From CAWUKT01 sp963923035 (GTDB lineage Bacteria > Bacteroidota > Bacteroidia > J057 > JADKCL01), in NCBI GenBank assembly GCA_963923035.1, contig CAWUKT010000055.1, positions 1 through 47,545 on the forward strand: a stretch of DNA of 47,545 bases. The letters run 5' to 3'. A program made the position numbers and the translations under genes. This document shows positions 16,564 through 25,115 of this stretch, piece by piece (position 1 is the stretch's first letter; the number at the start of each line of letters is the position of its first letter). The notes under the pieces are model-generated. The model saw only the letters and a list, made by a program, of their open reading frames with translations. It was not told the origin of the DNA and ran no database searches.

Positions 16564-16942
16564 GTCTTCATCTTGAGCTCCACTTTTCCGCTCCCGAGGC
16601 AGGCTTTTCCATCGCAGAAGTGGGGCTTTCCGCCCGGGAACCAGACGCTTCTCCCCCCCTAGCTTCAGGCCTCCGCCCCAAAGCCCGGCCGTTCCCCAGC
16701 GGAGCTGCGACTTTCCACCAAATTGGTCCGACCTTCCACCAAAAACATGGAAACTTGGGCCCCATTTGTCGAAACTTCTACCAGTGACACTCCCCTATCG
16801 GGCACGATCGGTAGAAACTTCGACTGATCGGGCCCAACTTTCCACCAAATTCATGGAAGTTTCTACAAAAACTAACCAAGTTTCTACCAATTCCGTCCAA
16901 CCTTCCACCAATTGCATCCAACCTTCAAGTAATTTTTGTCTT
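16564..16942. repeat. degenerate 21-bp tandem array (array A), about 18 units
   Basis: A pyrimidine-rich anchor TTC(C/T)ACCAA recurs with exact 21-bp spacing. Anchors start at 16713, 16734, (16755 degenerate), 16776, then after one extra base 16819, 16840, 16861, 16882, 16903 and 16924. The same phase extends left as TTCC or similar at about 16692, 16671, 16650, 16628, 16607, 16586 and 16567, with more GC-rich unit bodies. Most units end in (T/C)(C/G)(C/G)AA. There are no unique spacers, so it is not a CRISPR. It lies wholly between the divergent GH97 and NrnA genes. The extra base at about 16815 breaks any single reading frame, which argues against coding. Function unknown. Confidence 0.85.
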
Positions 16943-17114
16943 GACCGAGGTTTTTAGCCCCAAAATAGCCCTCCCTATAAAGAATTTGCGACCCCATTGG
17001 TCACGAATATTTGCCCCATCTTGGAATCCCCCCCTTTTTCCCGCTCCCTTTCCTCCCCGAAAAGTCCCCTTTTTTCATCCCCTCAAAACCCGACCGCCCC
17101 ATTTCAAAATTGCC

Positions 17115-17122
17115 TATCTTTG
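17115..17122 (+). promoter_or_regulatory. -7 promoter element TATCTTTG of nrnA
   Basis: An exact match to TAnnTTTG ends 5 nt before the ATG at 17128, which predicts a leaderless or nearly leaderless mRNA. No clear TTTG at the -33 distance. Confidence 0.55.
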
Positions 17123-17127
17123 CGGCC

Positions 17128-18171
17128 ATGATTTCAGAGCGAAAGGCAGACCTGGCCATGTTTGCGGAGGCGGACGTGGCACAATTGCGGGAATTGCTCA
17201 GCGAACCCCGCCGAATTTGTATTACGACCCATAAGAACCCCGATGGAGACGCCATTGGATCCACCCTCGGCCTGTGGTGGGTCCTGATGCGGCTGGGGCA
17301 CGACGCGCGCGTCGTGGTCCCCAATGCGTTTGACCATTTCCTGGCCTGGATGCCCGGCAGCGAAGAAATCATCAATGCGTGGCGGCAGACCAAGCTCGCC
17401 GAAGAACTCTTTCGGGATGCGGAGATCGTCTTTTGCCTGGACTTCGGCGCTTCCAAGCGGGTCGGCGACCTCGAAGATGCGTTGACCACTTCCCTGGCCA
17501 CCAAAGTGATGATCGACCACCACCTGGACCCGGAATCCTGGCCGGACTTGCTGTTCCACAAGGATGGCATGTCTTCCACCGCGGAGCTGGTCTACCGCCT
17601 GTTCGTGCAGCTGGGCCACCTCGACCTCGTCGACGACAAGGTCGCCCAATGCCTGTATACCGGCCTGATGACCGATACCGGCTCTTTCCGCTTCAGCAGC
17701 ACCACCGCCGATGTCCACCGGATCACGGCGCGGCTCCTCGATACCGGGATTGATCCCGGCGCCATCCACAACCATGTCTACGACAATTTCAGCGAGACCC
17801 GGACGCGCTTCCTGGGCTATCTGCTCTTCGAGCGCATGGTCGTCATTCCCCACCGCCATACCGCTTATATCACGATCCACATCGAGGACATCCAGCGCTT
17901 CGACGTGAAGGCAGGCGATACCGAAGGCGTCGTCAATTATGGCCTCAGCTTGAAAGGCATCAACTTCGCGGTCCTGATGAAGGAAACGCCCGAGGGCACC
18001 AAACTCAGTTTCCGCAGCATCGGCCAATTTGCCTGCAATGACTTCGCGTCCCACTTTGGCGGCGGCGGTCACCACAATGCTTCCGGCGGCCGGGTCGATT
18101 TGACCCTCCCGGAAACAGAAAAAAAATTTTTAAGTTTATTGGAAGAGTACCGCCATCAACTTGATTACTGA
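17128..18171 (+). CDS. nrnA: DHH/DHHA1 phosphoesterase, NrnA-like oligoribonuclease
   Basis: A 347-residue DHH-superfamily phosphoesterase of the NrnA type, which degrades nano-RNA and/or hydrolyses pAp to AMP. Visible motifs: HKNPDGDAIGS (motif I), a CLDFGAS Asp motif, MIDHH (the DHH signature), TGLMTDTGSFRF, and the C-terminal DHHA1 motif GGGGHHNASGG that binds substrate. All metal ligands appear intact. ATG 17128 is preferred because the family starts shortly before the FAEADVAQL helix, and a -7 promoter element ends 5 nt upstream. It is followed after 3 bp by an FKBP lipoprotein gene, an apparent operon. Confidence 0.92.
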   Translation: MISERKADLAMFAEADVAQLRELLSEPRRICITTHKNPDGDAIGSTLGLWWVLMRLGHDARVVVPNAFDHFLAWMPGSEEIINAWRQTKLAEELFRDAEIVFCLDFGASKRVGDLEDALTTSLATKVMIDHHLDPESWPDLLFHKDGMSSTAELVYRLFVQLGHLDLVDDKVAQCLYTGLMTDTGSFRFSSTTADVHRITARLLDTGIDPGAIHNHVYDNFSETRTRFLGYLLFERMVVIPHRHTAYITIHIEDIQRFDVKAGDTEGVVNYGLSLKGINFAVLMKETPEGTKLSFRSIGQFACNDFASHFGGGGHHNASGGRVDLTLPETEKKFLSLLEEYRHQLDY

Positions 18172-18174
18172 GCC

Positions 18175-18663
18175 ATGTTGAAATGGAAACATATACTGCT
18201 TCCGATGTTGCTGCTGGTGATTCTGGCGGGGTGTAAAAGCGCCTCCCAGGACGAATCGCTGACCGGCGCCTCCGAAGCTCCTTCCGAGCCCTTTGTCCCC
18301 TATGCCATCGAGGACTCGACCCAGATGGTCACCTTTGGCAATGGCGTCTCCTTATATAAGGTCAAGGAAGGCCCCGGCAACTTTCCCAAAGCCGGCATGA
18401 ACATCCTGATCAATTACCACGGGATGCTGGAAAATGGGGAAGTCTTTGACAGCTCCTTCGACCGCAACGACCCGCTCCGGTTTCGGCTGGGCGACAAAAG
18501 CCTGATCAATGGGCTGGAATTTGCGGTGGGGAAACTGCGGTTTGGGACCCAGGCTGTGGTGGTCGTTCCGCCCGAACAGGGCTATGAGGACCGGGAAGAC
18601 ATCCCCGGCGTGCCCCCGAATTCCACTTTGGTCTTCCACATCGAAGTGCTGGGGACATTTTAA
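18175..18663 (+). CDS. FKBP-type peptidyl-prolyl isomerase lipoprotein
   Basis: A 162-residue lipoprotein with signal ending VILAGC (Cys20), then a ~30-residue linker. One FKBP domain covers about residues 60-162: LINYHGMLENGEVFDSS, the GLEFAVGKLRFG active-site region, VVPPEQGYEDRE and a final LVFHIEVLG strand. It would catalyse proline isomerisation during folding of envelope proteins. Starts 3 bp after the nrnA stop and is probably co-transcribed with it. The usual aromatic Trp of the FKBP pocket is replaced by Leu (GLEF), which is common in bacterial members. Confidence 0.92.
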   Translation: MLKWKHILLPMLLLVILAGCKSASQDESLTGASEAPSEPFVPYAIEDSTQMVTFGNGVSLYKVKEGPGNFPKAGMNILINYHGMLENGEVFDSSFDRNDPLRFRLGDKSLINGLEFAVGKLRFGTQAVVVVPPEQGYEDREDIPGVPPNSTLVFHIEVLGTF

Positions 18664-18708
18664 CCAACGCGGAGTTTTATCCGTATAGATGAGGTAAGGA
18701 CATTGAAT

Positions 18709-19461
18709 ATGAAGTACAGAAAACGCCCCCTGCTGCTCGCCTTGCTTTTCGCTTCTATTTTGGCCCTCCCCCAACTGGGACTGGCACAACCGGCAGAACA
18801 GGAAAATATCCCCACGCGGGGTCTGGGCGTTGGTTTGCTCATCCATAGCTTCGGTTACGGATTCGATGTGCAGTACTACCTCCTCCGTGACAACGGAAAA
18901 ACCATTACCATTTCCACCTCTATTTCTTCCTACAAGCATCCCCGCGAACTGAAGCAGGAGTCGGCGTATGCGGACCAGGGAGGGAAAGATTATATCTGGG
19001 GAAAAAGAAACTACGGCTATGTCCTCGCTCCGACGGTGGGCATTGGCAAGGATTGGATCGGACGGAATGATTTCAACAAGATCAACCTCCGCACCACCTT
19101 CTCCGCCGGGCCCGTTCTGGCCCTGTTGAAGCCGTATTACCTGGAAGTCGCCATTCCGATCGGCGGCAACCAAGCCTTTGTCGACATTGACCGGTTCGAT
19201 CCGGCCGTGTATAACTATACCAATATCGTCGGTGAAGCCGACTACTTTATTGGTGTGAATGAAATCACTGTTACCCCCGGCATACAGGGCCGGGTATCTA
19301 CCATGGTTGATTTTGCCGGGTACCGCGACGTCATTCGGGGCATCGAGGTATCCGTATTTGGAAACTACTTCACCCAGCCCCTCGATCTGATGGACCTGAC
19401 CCAGAACCGACAGTTTTGGGTGGGCGGCTCGATCGAATTTATCATCGGCAATACGTGGTGA
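18709..19461 (+). CDS. probable outer-membrane beta-barrel protein
   Basis: A 250-residue exported protein, no family recognised. Signal peptide about residues 1-26 (ending LGLAQ). The mature part is a run of amphipathic aromatic-rich strands (GVGLLIHSFGYGFDVQYYLL, TISTSISSY, YGYVLAPTVGIG, YYLEVAIPIGG, GIEVSVFGNYF, QFWVGGSIEFIIG) with a terminal aromatic residue (Trp250), all typical of an 8- to 12-strand outer-membrane barrel. The ATG at 18709 is used rather than a TTG two codons earlier. Located 45 bp after the FKBP gene and 21 bp before lipA. Confidence 0.75.
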   Translation: MKYRKRPLLLALLFASILALPQLGLAQPAEQENIPTRGLGVGLLIHSFGYGFDVQYYLLRDNGKTITISTSISSYKHPRELKQESAYADQGGKDYIWGKRNYGYVLAPTVGIGKDWIGRNDFNKINLRTTFSAGPVLALLKPYYLEVAIPIGGNQAFVDIDRFDPAVYNYTNIVGEADYFIGVNEITVTPGIQGRVSTMVDFAGYRDVIRGIEVSVFGNYFTQPLDLMDLTQNRQFWVGGSIEFIIGNTW

Positions 19462-19482
19462 GGTTGAACATCAAGGAAAACA

Positions 19483-20358
19483 ATGATTGAATTACCCGTC
19501 ATTTCAAAAAACCAACCGGGCACTGGCAAGCGTCCGAACTGGCTTCGGGTGAAACTGCCCTACGGCAAGACCTTTACGAATGTCCGGGAGATCATCGACG
19601 AGCACAAGTTGCATACCGTCTGTGAAAGTGCCCGCTGTCCGAATATGGGCGAATGCTGGGGCGCCGGGACGGCCACCTTCATGATCCTCGGCAATGTCTG
19701 TACCCGCTCCTGCGGGTTCTGTGCCGTGGCGACGGGTCGCCCCACGGAACTGGACCGGGACGAGCCGGTCCGCGTCGCAGAGGCCATCGCCCTGATGGGC
19801 GTCAAGCACGCGGTCATCACCTCGGTGAACCGGGACGAACTGAAAAACCGCGGCATGGACATTTGGGCCGAGACGGTCCGTCAGGTCCGCATCAAGAGCC
19901 CCAATACGACGATGGAAACGCTGATTCCCGATGTCAAAGGCAATTGGGAATCCCTGCAACTGATCCTCGATGTGGCGCCCGAAGTGGTGTCCCACAACAT
20001 GGAGACGGTCAAGCGCATGTACCGCCGGGTGCGTCCCCAGGCGAAGTATGAGCGCAGCCTCGAGCAAATCCGGCGGACGAAAGAAGCCGGATTGCGGACG
20101 AAATCGGGCTTTATGGTAGGTCTCGGGGAGACGCCCGAAGAGGTGTATGAGATCATGGAGGACCTCCTCGTCCACGGCTGCGACGTGGTCACCATTGGCC
20201 AGTACCTGCAACCGACGAAGATGCACCTGCCGGTGTCGGAGTATATCCACCCGGACATGTTCCAGCACTACCACGATGTCGGGAAGGAGATGGGATTTGA
20301 TTTTGTGGAGAGCGGCCCCCTGGTGCGTTCGAGCTACCACGCTGAGCGCCACATCTAA
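19483..20358 (+). CDS. lipA: lipoyl synthase
   Basis: Radical-SAM enzyme that inserts two sulfurs into protein-bound octanoyl groups, making the lipoyl cofactor of PDH and OGDH E2 and of glycine cleavage H protein. 291 residues, the normal length. Auxiliary cluster ligands are in CESARCPNMGEC (Cys47, 52, 58). The radical-SAM CTRSCGFC motif gives Cys73, 77 and 80. The C-terminal RSSYHA serine motif is intact. Substrate-protein enzymes are in the same window (pdhB) but in another operon. It ends with a strong terminator. Confidence 0.98.
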   Translation: MIELPVISKNQPGTGKRPNWLRVKLPYGKTFTNVREIIDEHKLHTVCESARCPNMGECWGAGTATFMILGNVCTRSCGFCAVATGRPTELDRDEPVRVAEAIALMGVKHAVITSVNRDELKNRGMDIWAETVRQVRIKSPNTTMETLIPDVKGNWESLQLILDVAPEVVSHNMETVKRMYRRVRPQAKYERSLEQIRRTKEAGLRTKSGFMVGLGETPEEVYEIMEDLLVHGCDVVTIGQYLQPTKMHLPVSEYIHPDMFQHYHDVGKEMGFDFVESGPLVRSSYHAERHI

Positions 20359-20394
20359 CAATGCACAAATAGATTTGACATCATAATAAAGGAG

Positions 20395-20421
20395 CCCCAC
20401 CGCAAGGTGGGGTCTTTTTTT
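20395..20421 (+). terminator. terminator of lipA
   Basis: CCCCACC-gcaa-GGTGGGG is a perfect 7-bp stem with a GCAA tetraloop, followed by TCTTTTTTT, 37 bp past the lipA stop. Confidence 0.92.
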
Positions 20422-20746
20422 GCCCATTCAACCATGTAATCGACTGACAACCAAAATGCCGCTTTTTGTTTGATCTTAGTTTCTTTCTGGTTAAACGGTC
20501 GGTATAAGTGGGTAATGGAACAATCACTTTGGGTCTGGGTTGTAAGAGGGAAACTTCTAGATTCAAGAACCTGCACAAGACCGGGGGAAGAGGGGGTGAA
20601 AAGGGCAGGAAGTGGTACCAAAAAGTCACTGAAACAGAATGTCACCAGGGAGTCCCGGGGGGCAAAAAAGTAAGTGCAAATTTTGTATCAGACGAATTTT
20701 CATGTTTATTTTACTCAATTAGGTAAGCTATTTTAAAACTGGGAAT
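20422..20746. other. gene-free stretch before the large T9SS gene, 325 bp
   Basis: No gene or RNA recognised. The last 65 bp are AT-rich and probably hold the promoter of the downstream gene: TTTG at 20682-20685 is followed after 19 nt by TTTATTTT, a weak match to TAnnTTTG with the correct spacing. Confidence 0.5.
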
Positions 20747-23461
20747 ATGAGAAGAATTTACGCTTTTACATTGGTGCTGGTAGCGTTATCGATCTGGCAG
20801 ATCGCACCGGCCCAGCTGAACCTGCTTTGGGAAGAATTGGGTCCCAACAACCAAGGGGACCATATTCGTGCGCTGACTGTCGACAACAGCGGCAATGTAT
20901 GGGCTGGCGCTACTGGCGGTGGCCTTTGGCGTTCTACGAACGGTGGTGTGACCTGGTCTCAGGTCACAAGTCTGAGTGAACACCTCGGTGTAACTTCCAT
21001 CGCTGCCAGTGGTAACAATATCTACGTGGGAACGGGAGAGACTTACTTCCAGCAGCCCACGACCGACTTCATTCCGCAGTCCGCCCAATGGGAAGCTGCC
21101 GATGCGACGACCTTCGAGCACGGCTTCTTCCAGTACACCGGCATGGTCGGTGAGGGAGTCTTCGTTTCGAATGATGGTGGAAATACCTGGAGCCACAACA
21201 ATGGTACCTGGAACTCTTCCTCCAGCATTTACAACAACCCCTTCGTCTCCATCCAAAAAATCTCCACCAACGGTAGCCGTACCTTCATCGCTACCCTGGA
21301 AGGCCTTTACTACTCCGACAATGCGGACCTCTCCAATGTCACCAAGGCCAACGGTTCCACGGAATTCATGGACAATCCGGTCGTAGACGTTGAGTTCGCC
21401 GACAACGGCGTCGTATTTGCTGCCACCAAGGACTCCCTGTACCGCTCTACCGATGGCGGCATCAACTTTGGTTCCCGCATCAATGGCGACCTCGAGCCGA
21501 CCTCTCCGCTCGCTGGTAACCAGGTCGGTGGTATCCGCATCGAGATTGCAGTGGCTCCTTCCAATCCCAGCGTCCTCTACGTCGCTGGTGCCCTCGGTAC
21601 CAACCAGAGTGGTTCCGGAGTATGGCAGTCCACGGACAACGGCGTCTCCTGGACCCGGATCGCTCCGAAAGAATCTTCTACCTTCCAGCCGCTGCAAGGC
21701 AATGGACGGTATTCACTCGTCCTGGAAGTCAGCCCGACCGATCCGCTGGCCATCTTCTACGGCGGCGAGAAACTCTACAAATACACTGATGCCAACGGTT
21801 GGGATGATGGTGCGAGCCATTCCTTTACCCCTGGCTTCTCCACCCGGTATGTTCCCACGCCGATGCTTGCCCTGGCATTTGATCCGAATTCTGATTCCAC
21901 CTTCTACATCGGTACCGATGAAGAACTCGTAGGAACCGACGATTTCGGTGACAGCTATACGTTCCGCACCAAAGGCCTGAATGTGGCCAGCCTCACCGCT
22001 GTTGAAGGCGCTGTCGATTACAGTGTCCTCGCCTCCGGTGTCTACCGCGGTACCCTCTTCAAGCAAAACGCCAACCCCGATCCTTCCCAGCAGCAGTGGA
22101 ACGGTGTGTTCCAGCTCGGAACCAATGGCGTGGGCCGCTTTGTGACCACCAACCCTGACTACCTGATCGTCCAGGGCAATGACGGTGGCCTCCAGCGTTC
22201 CTTCAACCGTGGTGGTGCCTTCGAATCCTTCTATGGCTTCCCGCTCCCCTACGATACCAGCTGCCTCGGTACGACCGGTACCATCATTGACCGGACCAGC
22301 CCGACCGCTGAAGGTGGTGGCCTCCAGGACAACAGTGTCGCTCCGGTGAACCCCTGGATCCTTGACGAGTACATCCCGGCCAACCGCCTGGGCGATGATT
22401 CTCTGATCCAGAACACTCCGATCTATATCTACATGGCTTCCGGTAGCTTTGTGTGGGTCTGCTCCAACCCCTTCGGTGGTCTGGACTCCCTCCCCCGCTG
22501 GAACCGCCTGACCCTGGACATCACCAACGATGGTCTTCTGGCCGCGCCGGAATACATCACAGCACTGGACGTTTCCGGTGACAGCGACCACACCGTCATC
22601 GTAGGCACCAACTTTGGCAACGTCTTCCGCATCGACAATGCGAATGATCCCTCCAATACGGCTCCCTGTAACGATGTCGTCCGTCTCGACACCGCTACCG
22701 CCAACCTCCCCGATGCCTGGATTTCTGACATCGCATTTGACAAAGGCAATCCCGACAACGTGGTCATCACCTTCGGTGGCTATGCCGAACTGAACGAGCG
22801 CGTTTGGATCACCAACAATGCCAAGGCCAATACCACGGTTCCGGTCTTCCGCAACATCACCGGTTCGCTTCCCACGAACCTCCCGGTTTACACGGCTGCT
22901 TTCCACCCGGATCCCAGCAACACGGTTCTGCTGGTCGGAACGGAAAAAGGTGTCTACACCACTAGTGACGACTATACCTCCGCCACCAACCTGAGCTGGA
23001 CCAACGAAAGTGGTATCATCGGCAATGCCCGCGTCAACGACCTGAACTTCCGGATGTACAATATCTCCGACTGGGCCAGCGACGATTACAGCTACGGCAT
23101 CGACTGGACCCTGTTCGCAGCTACCGATGGCCGCGGCGCGTATGTTTCGAAGACCCTCGTCTCCAATGACCGTCCCACCATCGTAGATGCTGGCATCCAC
23201 CTCGAAGTTGGCCCGAACCCGGCCGACAAGATGGCGACCGTCTTCATGGAGCTCCCCGAGCCGACGGAAGTCACCATGAAGGTCTACGACCTCAATGGCA
23301 ACCTGATCCGCGTGTTGGCTGACCGTAAGTACACGGCTGGCAACCACAGCGTCATCCTGGAAACTGCCCAGCTTCCCTCCGGAGTTTACCTGATCAGCAC
23401 CGACTTCGCTACCAGCAAGTCGCTGTTCTCCGAAACGGTCCGGGCGGTCGTCACCCACTGA
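20747..23461 (+). CDS. large secreted beta-propeller protein with T9SS sorting domain
   Basis: A 904-residue exported protein. Signal peptide about residues 1-22 (ending APAQ). Residues ~35-780 contain repeated BNR/sortilin-type strands: GGLWRSTNGGVTW, GVFVSNDGGNTW, DSLYRSTDGGINF, GVWQSTDNGVSW. These are the S-x-D-G-G-x-T-W Asp-box motifs of a many-bladed propeller as in VPS10/sialidase-like surface proteins. The final ~85 residues form the type A sorting domain (VGPNPADKM, KVYDLNGNLI, LPSGVYLIS). Codons end in T more often than in neighbouring genes (GGT, GCT, CGT), which may reflect high expression. Likely an abundant surface or secreted adhesin-like protein; ligand unknown. Confidence 0.88.
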   Translation: MRRIYAFTLVLVALSIWQIAPAQLNLLWEELGPNNQGDHIRALTVDNSGNVWAGATGGGLWRSTNGGVTWSQVTSLSEHLGVTSIAASGNNIYVGTGETYFQQPTTDFIPQSAQWEAADATTFEHGFFQYTGMVGEGVFVSNDGGNTWSHNNGTWNSSSSIYNNPFVSIQKISTNGSRTFIATLEGLYYSDNADLSNVTKANGSTEFMDNPVVDVEFADNGVVFAATKDSLYRSTDGGINFGSRINGDLEPTSPLAGNQVGGIRIEIAVAPSNPSVLYVAGALGTNQSGSGVWQSTDNGVSWTRIAPKESSTFQPLQGNGRYSLVLEVSPTDPLAIFYGGEKLYKYTDANGWDDGASHSFTPGFSTRYVPTPMLALAFDPNSDSTFYIGTDEELVGTDDFGDSYTFRTKGLNVASLTAVEGAVDYSVLASGVYRGTLFKQNANPDPSQQQWNGVFQLGTNGVGRFVTTNPDYLIVQGNDGGLQRSFNRGGAFESFYGFPLPYDTSCLGTTGTIIDRTSPTAEGGGLQDNSVAPVNPWILDEYIPANRLGDDSLIQNTPIYIYMASGSFVWVCSNPFGGLDSLPRWNRLTLDITNDGLLAAPEYITALDVSGDSDHTVIVGTNFGNVFRIDNANDPSNTAPCNDVVRLDTATANLPDAWISDIAFDKGNPDNVVITFGGYAELNERVWITNNAKANTTVPVFRNITGSLPTNLPVYTAAFHPDPSNTVLLVGTEKGVYTTSDDYTSATNLSWTNESGIIGNARVNDLNFRMYNISDWASDDYSYGIDWTLFAATDGRGAYVSKTLVSNDRPTIVDAGIHLEVGPNPADKMATVFMELPEPTEVTMKVYDLNGNLIRVLADRKYTAGNHSVILETAQLPSGVYLISTDFATSKSLFSETVRAVVTH

Positions 23462-23487
23462 TAGCATTCCAAAAATTACATGATATG

Positions 23488-23515
23488 GCCGTCCCTCTAT
23501 GGGACGGCTTTTTTT
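23488..23515 (+). terminator. terminator of the large T9SS gene
   Basis: GCCGTCCC-tctat-GGGACGGC, a perfect 8-bp stem followed by TTTTTTT, 27 bp past the stop. The next gene (SixA) begins only 10 bp after the T tract. Confidence 0.93.
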
Positions 23516-23525
23516 CTTGCCCGTT

Positions 23526-24029
23526 ATGAAAACTGTTGTATTTGCCCGCCACGCCAAGTCCGATTGGAGCCTGGAACTCCCCGATCGCCAACGTCCCCTG
23601 AACAGCCGGGGCAACCGCGACGCCCCCATGATGGGGCGGATGCTGAAGGCCTACGGATTCGAGCCTGACCTCGTCCTGAGTTCGCCCGCCGTGCGGGCCC
23701 GGACCACCGCCGAATTGGTACAAGAAGCGATGGGCTACCAGGGAGAATTTCAAATTCACGAAGAAATCTACGAGCACGGTGCCGGAACGGTCGCCAGTCT
23801 CCTCCAGGACCTGTCGGATGATTACGAGACCGTCATGGTCTTCGGTCACAATCCGACCACGGAAGAATTGATCTCCTATTTCCTCCAGATGCGCGGCAGG
23901 GTGACAGTGCCCACGGCCGGCATGGCCTGCATCGAGTTCCCCGGCAATTACTGGCGCGAATTGAGCCCGCTCTATACCCATTTGCGCTGGTTCCTCATCC
24001 CGAAACTCATCAAAGACTTCAAGGGCTGA
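23526..24029 (+). CDS. sixA: SixA-type histidine phosphatase
   Basis: A 167-residue phosphohistidine phosphatase of the histidine phosphatase superfamily. Catalytic RHAKSDW places His9 after the first strand. SSPAVRARTTAEL supplies the second Arg, and FGHNPT carries the second catalytic His. SixA enzymes dephosphorylate phosphohistidine on HPt or PTS proteins, but no such partner is encoded nearby. The ATG at 23526 is chosen because the RHA strand must start at the N-terminus. It begins right behind the upstream gene's terminator, so it either has a promoter overlapping that hairpin or depends on read-through. Its stop overlaps the next start (TGATG). Confidence 0.9.
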   Translation: MKTVVFARHAKSDWSLELPDRQRPLNSRGNRDAPMMGRMLKAYGFEPDLVLSSPAVRARTTAELVQEAMGYQGEFQIHEEIYEHGAGTVASLLQDLSDDYETVMVFGHNPTTEELISYFLQMRGRVTVPTAGMACIEFPGNYWRELSPLYTHLRWFLIPKLIKDFKG

Positions 24030-25039
24030 TGACTGTCCTCGTAACCGGTGCCAATGGATTTCTGGGGCGCCGTATGTGTGAGATGCTGGCGGAAGAAGGC
24101 CAATCGGTCCGGGCACTCCTCCGAAAACCGACCCAATTTGAGCAGTACAAAGGGACCGGCGTCCAATGCGTATTGGGAGACATCACCGATACCGATTCCC
24201 TGGTGCGGGCGATGAACGGGGTGACGGAAGTCCATCACCTCGCCGCGCTGGCGAATGATTGGGCGCGCGATCCACGCAGCTTTTACAAGGTCAATTTTGA
24301 AGGCACCTTGCGGGTGCTGGCGGCGGCCCGCGGAGCGGGCGTCCGGCGAACGGTGGTGGCCTCCACTGCCGCGACCATTGGCCCGCCCGATCCTTCCGAG
24401 GTCCATCCCATCGACGAAAACCATATTCGCCAGGTGAAATTCTTCACCGAGTACGCGGCCTCCAAAATCCTCGCCGAGGAGCGCATCCAGCACCTCGTCC
24501 GGGCGGGGCAGGACATCGTCATCACCAATCCCACCCGCATCTTCGGGCCGGGTGTCTACGACCGCAAGAATGGCCTGATCCTGCTCATGGACCATTTTCT
24601 CCACCGCCCATTTGCCATTGTCCCCGGCCAGCGCGACGTGATCGGGAACTACGTGTATGTGGACGATGTGGTGCGGGGGCATTTGTTGGCGATGGAAAAA
24701 GGGCGGCCCGGGGAAAAGTACCTGCTGGGCGGCCACGACATGGGCTTCGGCGATTTCTTCGAGGTCCTCCGCAAGGTGAGCGGCAAGAAGGGCCGTACCA
24801 TTCGCGTTCCCTTTGGTGTCCTCCGATTGCTGGCCTTTACCGGCAAGCTGGGAGCAAAATGGGCGGGCAAAGCGCCCATGGTCACCTACGAATACCTCGA
24901 GAAGCTCCGGTATCCCTGGCCGGTTTCCTCCCGCAAGGCCACCGAAGAATTGGGGTACCAGTTGACCCCGTTGGAGGATGCGGTGGGGGCGATGCATGCG
25001 TGGTTGTTGGCGTACCGGGCGGGAAAAGGAAAGGCTTAG
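24029..25039 (+). CDS. NAD(P)-dependent epimerase/dehydratase (extended SDR)
   Basis: A 336-residue extended short-chain dehydrogenase. Cofactor motif TGANGFLG starts at residue 6, GDITD is the adenine-ring motif, HHLAAL follows, a VVASTAA strand carries the Ser, and YAASK supplies Tyr and Lys. The overall pattern is that of dihydroflavonol-reductase/3-beta-HSD-like family members acting on sugars, sterols or ketones; the substrate is unknown. Overlaps the sixA stop codon by one base, so translation is coupled. Confidence 0.88.
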   Translation: MTVLVTGANGFLGRRMCEMLAEEGQSVRALLRKPTQFEQYKGTGVQCVLGDITDTDSLVRAMNGVTEVHHLAALANDWARDPRSFYKVNFEGTLRVLAAARGAGVRRTVVASTAATIGPPDPSEVHPIDENHIRQVKFFTEYAASKILAEERIQHLVRAGQDIVITNPTRIFGPGVYDRKNGLILLMDHFLHRPFAIVPGQRDVIGNYVYVDDVVRGHLLAMEKGRPGEKYLLGGHDMGFGDFFEVLRKVSGKKGRTIRVPFGVLRLLAFTGKLGAKWAGKAPMVTYEYLEKLRYPWPVSSRKATEELGYQLTPLEDAVGAMHAWLLAYRAGKGKA

Positions 25040-25115
25040 GGGAGAAAGTCAGGGAAATTGAAGCGGGGAATTTATAACTTGGTGCGATCAGTAGGAATCA
25101 ACAAGTGGATACTGC

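Noticed and set aside
16564..16942. Short genes inside array A (both strands have 60-66-residue open frames)
   Set aside because: The frames simply follow the 21-bp (7-codon) repeat, are interrupted near 16815 and have unusual codon use; no homology recognised.
21713..23629. 638-residue minus-strand open frame opposite the large propeller gene
   Set aside because: Antisense shadow; it also runs through the terminator at 23488-23515 and into sixA.
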